From Rosellinia necatrix (taxonomy: Eukaryota; Ascomycota; Sordariomycetes; Xylariales; Xylariaceae), in the NCBI GenBank assembly GCA_021209875.1, contig JAGYVD010000002.1:434001-498000 (forward strand): a stretch of 64,000 bases of DNA, written 5' to 3'. Shown here one piece after another: positions 55,754-64,000 of the stretch; position 1 is the first letter of the stretch; each line of letters begins with the position of its first letter. Position numbers and translations under genes: made by a program. The notes under the pieces are model-generated. The model searched no databases. It had not been told where the DNA came from and worked only from the letters and a program-made list of their open reading frames with translations.

Positions 55754-57808
55754 ATGGCCATTCCATTCAGTTCGGTGGCCGCCGTGTCGGCAATCGCTGG
55801 CGTTGTCTCCCACCATGGCTACTTCATACGTGGTGAGCATATGCTCACCGCGTACAGACTCGTCGTACTTGCTCTCTTCGGCCCCCCGGCCGCTGTCACG
55901 CTCCTCACGACTTTGGGGGGGTGGTCGTCTTCGTATGCTGTCCGGTTCACGGCTGTGAGCTATGGCGCATATATGACTGCGCTGTTTACCTCTATGCTCA
56001 TCTACAGAGCTTTCTTCCATCCGCTACGCCATTTCGCCGGACCCAGGCTGGCGCGGCTATCGCAGTTCTATCACTTCTTCCACATCAGGGCCAAGGTGGA
56101 TAACTACAGACACCTGGACCGCCTACACCAGAAGTATGGCGAATATGTGCGAGTTGGGCCGAATCTATTGTCCATCTCTGATCCAGATATGATCGAGATT
56201 ATGTTCCACCCACAGAGCAATTTTCCCAAGGCTGAATGTTGGTACCCCTTCGCATGACTTCGCATAATTGTCGTGCGACGGTGGAAGTAAGAGATTGCTA
56301 ACGTGCTACACACCTAGGGTACGATATTGCCAACCCGCTGCTTAACTTGGTGCAATTGCGGGATAGATCGGAACACGATAGGCGACGGCGCCATGGCTGG
56401 GACTTGGCATTCACCACGAGGGCGCTCCGTTCTTACGACTCGCGTGTCATCAAGTACGCCGACCAGTTTGTCGCCCAAATGCAGAGGAGAATAGGGCATG
56501 CCGTCAATGTCACGGACTGGCTCGAGTGGTATGCTTTCGATGTGATGGGTAAGACTTCGACGATGACGATTCCCGCCCCCGGCGTGGAGAAAGGGGTGAC
56601 GGAATTAGCTGATACGTGCGGTAGGCGATCTCGCTTTCGGCCGCTCGTTCAAGGCCCTTGAGAATGGAAAGTCGCACATCTACATCGACACGATGCACGC
56701 GACGAGCGCCTTGCCGCTCGGCTGCCTCGGCACCCTTCCCTGGGTAATCCAGACCATGACGGCGCTGGTGCCGGCGCGGTTAAACCCGTTCATGACCCTC
56801 GTGCGTTACAGCGACGAGTGCATCGAGGAACGCAAGCAGAGGAAGCCCGAGGAGCCCGATATCATGACGCCCATCCTGGCCGCCGGCCCTTTCTACCCGG
56901 ACCCGAAGGCCGACGCGCTGCTGCTCGTGGGCGATGCTCGGCTCATCATCATCGCTGGGAGCGACACGTCGGCGTCGGCGCTGATTCACTCGTTTTACGA
57001 ACTAGGGAGGGATGCAAATGTGGTGCGCAAGATACGCGAAGAACTCGAGCAGCACGGGATACGAAACGACGATACCTTCTCCATCACGCAGCTACAGTAC
57101 TTGGAATACCTAAATGCTTTCATCAACGAAACACTGCGAATGCGTAAGTAGCCCTAGAAAGGCGGCTCGAATCCCCCCTACACTCCCCCTTAATAGATAC
57201 CTCTTTTTATTTTGTCGGTTTTGTCGTGAGAGTATGCTCATCACCGCTTATTACAGACCCGACCAATCCGGGTGGCCTCTTCCGCCTAACGCCGCCGGGC
57301 GGCCTTAAGATCGGCGGCCACTACTTACCGGGAGGAGTCAAGGTGGTGAACCCGCACTTCTCGGTTCTTCGATGTAAGCATGCCATATTTCCCGGCCGCT
57401 TCCCAAGGTGCCCAAGAAACTGAGTATCGTCTAGCGCCGAAAGCCTTCGTATCGCCCAACGAGTTTATCCCCGAGCGATGGACGACCCGACCAGAGCTGG
57501 TCCTCAACAAGAAGGCGTTCTGCCCCTTCTCCTTGGGACGATATGCCTGTAAGAAACCCCCACCCGCTTTCCTTGGTATACACTATTTGACGGAATGATG
57601 CATCTAACAATGGGGCGATGGTGGTATAGGCATCGGCAGGAACTTAGCGCTGAACGAACTCCGGGCCGTCATCTCCAAGTCGGTCCTGGAATTTGACATA
57701 ACCTTTGCGCCCGGCGAGACGGGGCGGACCCTATTGGAGGAATCGAAGGATATATTTACCATGTCGCTTGCCAGGCTGGAACTCAGTTTCACCAAGCGCT
57801 CACAGTAG
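55754..57808 (+). CDS. Cytochrome P450 monooxygenase
   Basis: Exons 55754-56237, 56318-56548, 56625-57143, 57257-57373, 57408-57548 and 57630-57808 give about 556 aa. The N-terminus has two or three hydrophobic segments (to about 85) anchoring it to the ER, then FHPLRHFAGPRLARLSQFYH. Helix C is HGWDLAFTTRAL, helix I IIIAGSDTSASALIHSFYEL, the ExxR motif ETLR, the PERW motif FIPERW, and the heme loop FCPFSLGRYA|CIGRNLALNE with Cys about 498 whose codon is split by the last intron. It should be a class II P450 fed by CPR. Substrate is unknown; the layout resembles fungal secondary-metabolism P450s. The 34-nt gap between exons 4 and 5 is too short for a usual intron, so that joint may hide an indel. 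No clustered biosynthetic genes adjoin it, except an MFS transporter 3 kb upstream. Confidence 0.83.
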
Positions 57809-59009
57809 TAGTGCTCTTTCATTTTCCCTCTCCTTTCTAATTGATACCCCTTCCACGTGTCGTCTTCCGGTTGGCACCTATTCATATGAGCGTGGTGTGG
57901 TGAATGAATGGTCCGTGATTCTCCCGCCGTCATGGGAGAGAGGGACGGAGATGGGCGTCTCGATGGGCGTCTTGACGGCCGGCGAGTTCCTCGGGCGGAT
58001 GTGTGGCCACCCGTTGTAGGGTTGTAGGGTTGTAGGGTTGTAGGGAGACGCCTTGCATAGGCGTACATGTAAAAGGACAATGGCACGGTATCATACTATT
58101 ACCTATTACGCATCGCATTGTACGTACATTAGCTCGACACCCCCCTGCATCGCCTGACTTCAGATCCCTGTACACTAAGTCTTTGTTTGTCCGAGGGGCC
58201 GATGGCTCGGGGGGTTCGACCATCCGCATCGCCCTGAGGGGATCGGTAATCAACTTGCTGCCTCGGCCTGCCTGCTGTAACCACCAAGTAGGAAACTGGT
58301 TACGCCTCATACACTAAAGTGCTGCAGAGTGTAGTCGGCGGGCGCCTTGTGCCGGTACCCACTTGATAGATAGTGCATGCCCTAAAGGCCGACCAACAGC
58401 GCATTATACGCTATATATTCCTGGCCAGCTGACCTTGGCTTTACACGACACAGTCCCTGTGCCGAGGATTGGTGTATCCAGCCTCCGCCGAGACGAGTAC
58501 CATGGTTCCCCAACCTCATGCCTCACCTTGGCGGCGGTAAATGTGCACATCATGGTCCTGTCGTGACAGGAGAGCGCAGCAGTGAGAAGCGGGTGCGGCA
58601 CCTAAGAATTGATTGATTGTGCCGATCAACTCAACCCGCAGACTGCTATGGGATGGGGAATCAGTCGGTGGGATTAGTAGGTAGGTAGGATTAAACGAGG
58701 AACACATTGGAATAGTATGTGGTGTAGTTGACATCATACTTGTAGCTCACTGGCCACTGTGCCTACTGCCTCCAAGGACGTGCTATATATGCTTAACTAC
58801 CAGGTAGCTTCCGTCGAAAAGGAAAAAGGCGGGTATTGGTCAGAGCTCGGACCATGACGGCTCTACCTCTATTTCCGCCAGTCCCAAAACGGCCTAGCGA
58901 ACCAATTGATTGAGACGAGGAAAAAGTGGCCATCGAGACTCTATTGAAAACGGTCGTCGAGCGTCTTCACCCATCTGGAGCGTGACCTTTCGACAAATCG
59001 AACACAGAG
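57809..59009. other. Spacer, no gene supported
   Basis: Carries the TTGTAGGG tandem at 58014-58045 and TAGGTAGG units at 58676-58690. No gene is seen. Confidence 0.6.
58014..58045. repeat. Tandem repeat, unit TTGTAGGG (about 4 copies)
   Basis: Four perfect 8-bp units about 210 bp past the P450 stop. It resembles, but is not, the fungal telomere unit TTAGGG. Confidence 0.9.
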
Positions 59010-59991
59010 ATGCCCCCACGAATACCGACCCGGCTGGCGGCCCGATGCTGCAGGGCGCCGCTGGACCCCCTCGCCCGACCGTCCCTCGTCAACCTCTTCG
59101 CCGCCCTCGCTGTGCAGCCCATCCAGTCGCAGACTCGCAGCGCCTCGATTCTCGCCAATCTCTCCGACAACCCGGGTGCCTACCAGAAGCGCATTCGTGT
59201 CGGTCGCGGTCCGTCGTCGGGCAAGGGCAAGACGTCCGGCAGGGGTCACAAAGGTCAGAAGCAGCATGGAAAGGTCAAGCCGTGGTTCCAGGGTGGCCAG
59301 ACACCTCTGATCTTCCAGAAGGGTCGTCTGGGCTTCAAGAATCTGTACGCCTCCGGCCCACCCGTCGTCTGTTGATTGCATGAATTGGCCGACTGACACT
59401 GTCTGCAGACATGCCGCGATCTTATCCGAGGTCAACCTGGGCAAACTACAAGAGTGGATTGATGCCGGACGCATCGACCCGACTAAGCCCATTACACCCA
59501 AGGAGTTGATACAATCGAATCTCGTGGGGACCATCAAGGACGGCATCAAGCTCTTGGGACGGGGGGCCGAAGTGCTGAAGCAGCCCGTTGATATCATGGT
59601 CTCCCGGGCTTCGGCGGGTGCCATCGCGGCGGTGGAGCAAGCCGGAGGCAAGATTGTGACGAGGTACTACACGAAACAATCGATCAAGCGGCTCGTGGAA
59701 GGGAAGAGCATAAACACAGGCCTGCCGCTGCCGGTGGGCGCCGAGCACGTCGAGCCGGTGCTCGAGGCGACTCGGAAGAAGGGGTTCTTCTACCGCCTAC
59801 CGGACCCGACGTCTCGTTGGGACATGGAATACTACCGCGACCCGGCGCACCGGGGCTACCTCAGTCACATGCTGAAGCCCGGCGAATCTCCCAGTTTGTA
59901 CTTCAAGGTGCCGCCGGCGCAGATCGCCAAGGACATGGAGAAGAAGCAGAAGGTCAAGCAGGAAGATATCAAGCTATGGGAAAAGCTATAG
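59010..59991 (+). CDS. MRPL10: Mitochondrial ribosomal protein uL15m
   Basis: Two exons, 59010-59344 and 59409-59991, with a 64-bp intron whose splice gives [22 protein letters not shown], total 305 aa. Residues 1-45 are Arg/Ala/Pro-rich without acidic residues apart from one Asp, a good mitochondrial presequence ([20 protein letters not shown]). The uL15 core follows: [40 protein letters not shown] and [10 protein letters not shown], then [20 protein letters not shown] and [14 protein letters not shown]. It is a component of the large mitoribosomal subunit. The C-terminal 110 residues ([20 protein letters not shown]) are the fungal-type extension. Confidence 0.94.
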
Positions 59992-61024
59992 TCGCACTGG
60001 GCCGCCGTGCTATCGCCGTAGGGAGACTACCGGATATGTATATTATGAGGTGTCACATAGGCACGCACTCTGGCTCTGTCGTGAGGGCGAATCCACCCCA
60101 CGTGTACAATGGCCGTATAACCAACGTTGTATCTACCTACTCATGTCGTTGTTTGCATGCAATGCGGGGACTAGATGTTTTGCCGGCGCATCATATGTAA
60201 AGGGTTCGGTATAGAATTAGTGACCATTAGCGTGCTTGGTGGGACAATGCTTGCTTGGATTAATCCAGTTTATTGATGTGTAAAGGGAAAGACGGCCGTC
60301 ATTAGACATTTGTGCTGAACAGGGACACTTGAATACAGGTAGTGGGGGAATTTATAGTAGGAGGGAGGTACTAGACAATAGCCAGACAATAGCCGCCTTC
60401 GGTTCAGGTAACCCCTCCAAGTAACTACTGAGCCATGAGGTAGGTACTTAGGTAGTGTAGGTAGGTAGGCAAGTACTGAGCCTACTTAAGGTACCTACGG
60501 CAGCAACTCTGCAGTTTGGAAGGTTCAATACCTGTTGGCAGATAACTAGGTAGGTATAGAAAGTGGCACCTCTACAATGGCATTATAGCGACGGAGCAGG
60601 TGGAACGACATATCTAGGTAATCCTCAAACGTTATTCTTAACCTAAACTTTGAATGAGTCGTTTTTAGAACCAATCGAACCATCTTCTCTCATAGCAGCC
60701 GAGGACTTACATTCACTTGATTTTTCGGAAACGATTGATCGTTTTATCTTCATTGATTGATACTTGATCGGTGCTACGTAGGGGATTGCCACTGGACGTG
60801 GATAGGATCACATACCTATCTCTACTGGAGGTTGTCTTATCACAGCCAATCTCGATCCTGGTCGCCCGAAAGCGTCCCTCCCCCGGTACCCTGGCCCGGC
60901 CTGACCCCCCGGCTCTGCATCGAGTCTGACGCGCAACACCATCACCACATTGCAGACTTCCTATCACAGCACCAGTCTCCTCCTATTCCCCTTCTCCCCC
61001 TCGCCAGCCCCTCCCCACGGCGCC
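59992..61024. other. Spacer and MVP1 promoter
   Basis: Includes a dense cluster of AGGTAGGTAC/GGTACCTAC motifs at 60430-60560. No gene seen. Confidence 0.6.
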
Positions 61025-63840
61025 ATGTCTCTATTCGGCACGTCACCCACCGACGAGTCTCCGCCATTGCATGATGGTACCGCCGCTACCATGACCACCA
61101 AGTCCCGAGTCTCGCTTTTCGACGAGGACGACAACGGATCTTCAAACCGCTCTACCTCGGACACCCTCTTCAACGACGACGACGACAACAACCGATCGCC
61201 CTGGGACATGCCTACCCCCCGGAAACAACGGTCCCGTGCCGAGCTCCTACGCGGCCTGCTCGCCGGCGTCCAGGTCCCCGACAGCTATATCGAAGCCTTC
61301 GACGATGCCCTCGCCCAAGAGGACGGCGGGAGTCGCACAGTGGCATATGGGGGCGTTGCGAAGACCTTCGCCGCCGCCAAGTTGGATACTGACCAGCAGA
61401 TTCGCATCATGAATATCCTTGCTCCATCGGGCGAGGTGTCGTTAGGTCGCGAGGAGTTCAATGTGTTATTGGCTCTTATCGCGCTGACCCAGGAGGGGGA
61501 ACCCGTGAGCCTGGATAGCGTCGACGAGCGAAGGAGGAGTGAGTAGCCGCCTATTCTTGTCTTCGCTGTTAGCCCTTCATTCAGTCTTTTCCCCATTGCT
61601 GTCTCTTGTCTCCTTGACTGTCTCTCCCTTTCTCCCCTCTGCCTTTCTTCGCTCCACTGCTCTCCCGATCTTCTTAAATACAGCGCTGCCTGTTCGTCAT
61701 TTCAGGTGCACTACTCCAGCTGGCCAATTGCTCTTGTTAGCGGCGCTAGGTCGAGGCCGAATGGGTAGCCCCATCGTAGCTTCGTCCGCTTGGGGGTGCA
61801 CCGCTTCGCTGCCCACGATCGGCGGGGACGCAGTTCGCTAATACGTCGAATGACAGGCCTGCCTCAGCCCCAGTTATCGCCATCCGTCGATAACAGCAAA
61901 CTCAATAACCACAACAAGGGACCTGACTTTCCCGCCGCTACCAACGAACTGGCCGCGAAGCCCCCCCAACCTCCCCAAACCCCCCCAACCCTGGCCACGC
62001 GAGCCCGAAAACCCTCGATGGACAATCCCGACGACGACCCCTGGAACACTCCCGACGTGCACAGGCATCACAACCACGCGACAACGCCGAAGGCAAATGG
62101 CTACGCTCGCACCGAAGCCCGCGTCAACGGGAACGGCTATAGCAGCATGAACGACGCCGAGGTACACTCTCGCACCACTTCCGACTTCACCACGGCGTCG
62201 GTTCCCAGCGCTCCCGCTTCGCAGTCTGATGGGCCCGCGCCCTCGGCTACCGGGGGTTGGGACTACTTCGGCGGCAGTGCGAACAACACCGGGGGGTTCA
62301 GCGATGCTTCCCAGAACCAGGCTACCAGCCCATTCAGCGGCGGGATCGGCGGCGGAAACGGCGGCGGCGGCGGTGCCCAGGGTGGCCGTGATCCTGGCGC
62401 GAACCCACCCGCCGGTCATGGCCGGACGTTGAGCAGCAACCGCATCGGGAACCCTGTTGGGGAGAATATTACCGTCACTTTGATGCCGGAAAAAGAGGGC
62501 ATGTTCATGTTTCAGCATCACAACTACGAGGTCACGAGTATGAGACGCGGTAGTAAGGTTATCCGCAGATACAGTGACTTCGTATGGTTGCTCGACTGCC
62601 TGCACAAGCGGTACCCTTTTCGCGCACTACCCCTCCTTCCGCCTAAGCGGGTTGCCCTCAATGGGAACCATCTATCCAACGATGGCGCTTTCATCGAGAA
62701 ACGAAGGCGTGGCCTGGCACGATTCTTGAATGCCGCTGTTCGCCACCCTATTCTAGGACAAGAACAGCTAGTCATCATGTTCCTCACGGTACCTACGGTA
62801 TGTCTTGGGATAAACAAAGACCGTCATGCCTCTCTAGCCCCCTCCCTTCCCTTCCCCTCTACTCGCTTGATATATCACCCCGCCTACCATGTACTAATGG
62901 CATCTAGGAGCTTGCCGTGTGGCGCAAACAGGCCGCGATCTCGGTGGTAGACGAGTTTGCCGGACGGCCACTTCCGCCCGGTCTCGAAGACTCGCTTCCC
63001 CCAACGCTCCAGGACCTCTTCGACCGTACTAGACAAGGCGTCAAGCGATCAACTGACTTGTACATCACGACGTGTAACATCATGGATCGGCTAGTGAAGC
63101 GGAGCGAAGGTGTCGCGGCGGATCATGCCCGCCTAGCAGTGTCGCTGGCGTCACTGATGGATACAAGCTCAGACACGTATGCGACGGACACGAACGATGT
63201 ACCTCTACTGAATGACGGGCTCGCCGCCATGAGCAAACACCTGCGAACTTCGCAGACCCTCATGGAGGATGAGAGCAAGGCATGGGACAGCGGCGTGCTC
63301 GAGGATCTCAAGAGACAGCGTGATGCGCTTGTCGGTCTCCGCGACGTGTTCGATCGACGGGAGAGGCTGGACAAGGACAACATCCCGCACCTCGAGCGGC
63401 GGATCCAGAACAATGAGACGAAGTTGGCAGGCCTACGAGCGAAGCCGGATGGACTGCTCAAGCCTGGCGAGATCGAGAAAGTCGTCGAGGCCATTATCAA
63501 GGTCAGTACAGCAACAGATATCACTTATCCTAGCCCTTTCCTCCCCCCCTTCCCGCGCCCCCTTCCTACCGCCTCCGCGAACCGAGCCCTTTTTTTTTTT
63601 TTCTGATACTGATGGAATGAGACGGCGCAGGACAAGGAGTCGATCGTCGAGCAGCACAATCGATCCATCTTCGTCAAGGAATGTATCCGGGACGAACTGA
63701 TCTACTTTCAACAGACGCAGTATCAAGTCAGCCGGTGGAACCAAGACTGGGCGCAGGAGAGGGTCAAGTACTCGGAGATGTTGGCGGATAATTGGAGACG
63801 GCTACTCGATGAGCTCGAAGGGATGCCTCTTGGGGATTAG
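61025..63840 (+). CDS. MVP1: Sorting nexin MVP1 (PX-BAR)
   Basis: Exons 61025-61538, 61857-62797, 62908-63501 and 63631-63840, all in frame, give 752 aa. The N-terminus holds an EH-like conserved segment (RAELLRGLLAGVQVPDSYIE to FNVLLALIALTQEG, about 75-160) and a long disordered Asn/Gly/Pro region. The PX domain (about 374-485) has the phosphoinositide-contact RRYSDFVWLLDCL and the KRVALNGNHLSNDGAFIEKR loop. The BAR-like helical domain (about 486-752) starts ELAVWRKQAAISVVDEFAGR and ends NWRRLLDELEGMPLGD. Mvp1 binds PI3P on endosomes and works in retrograde or recycling tubule formation with or beside retromer (Vps1 partner in yeast). Intron 1 is unusually long (318 bp) for this window. Confidence 0.93.
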
Positions 63841-64000
63841 AGTACCCCAAGATGGAGGAGCGGTACAGCGGCCACGGCCGCACTGGGAAACGGCATATGC
63901 GTGATACGGAAGCCCGGGATTAAGAAGAAGAACAGGATGGCGACGGTGGCTAGGTATAATACGGGACGTTGTGGCTAAGTTGATGGTTGTTTTTTGGCAC
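63841..64000. other. 3' flank of MVP1
   Basis: No feature seen in the last 160 bases. Confidence 0.6.

Overview
This 64 kb window is nuclear DNA of a filamentous ascomycete (Pezizomycotina, most likely Sordariomycetes). The support is: genes split by short GT-AG introns of about 50-190 bp; typical fungal families (MDM10 of ERMES, PIF1, DNA ligase IV, FEX-type fluoride exporter, MRPL10, MVP1 sorting nexin, HET-domain and ankyrin/CorA-like genes, DAL5-type transporter, P450); a tRNA-Arg gene with an intron; and long gene-poor spacers rich in microsatellites. Exon models were built by hand from splice sites and reading phase. Most junctions close in frame, and the exceptions are flagged.

Layout. 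1-14 kb: a secreted LVIVD-repeat protein, a DHCR24-like FAD oxidoreductase on the minus strand, then after a 2.6 kb spacer a large adenylation-carrier protein whose C-terminus has the architecture of poly-lysine synthetase (Pls): six membrane segments and three left-handed beta-helix domains. Its frame is broken twice, each time by one extra G in a G6 run. 14-22 kb: a decayed, AT-rich stretch with a small doubtful ORF, a pseudogene with two in-frame TAG codons, and an eight-exon ankyrin/CorA-like gene of 1393 aa on the minus strand. 22-31 kb: tRNA-Arg(UCU), a gene-empty repeat-rich stretch, a HET-domain pseudogene with a WW-like N-terminal module, and a short-chain dehydrogenase. 31-50 kb is housekeeping: MDM10, a ZIP metal transporter, PIF1 helicase and DNA ligase IV (divergent, sharing about 1 kb upstream), uracil phosphoribosyltransferase, and the fluoride exporter. 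50-64 kb: a DAL5-like MFS transporter, a cytochrome P450, mitochondrial ribosomal protein uL15m and the sorting nexin MVP1.

How the genes relate. The clearest functional pairing is PIF1/LIG4, two DNA-maintenance genes in head-to-head arrangement with ACGCGT motifs near PIF1. The accessory part (about 14-30 kb) carries the self/non-self type families, and two loci there are dead with C-to-T type nonsense changes. The best candidate for unusual biology is the Pls-like synthetase at 8.3-13.6 kb. Its adenylation domain looks like an acyl-CoA ligase, so the product cannot be inferred from the sequence. Several frame breaks lie at G runs, so sequencing error must be separated from true decay.
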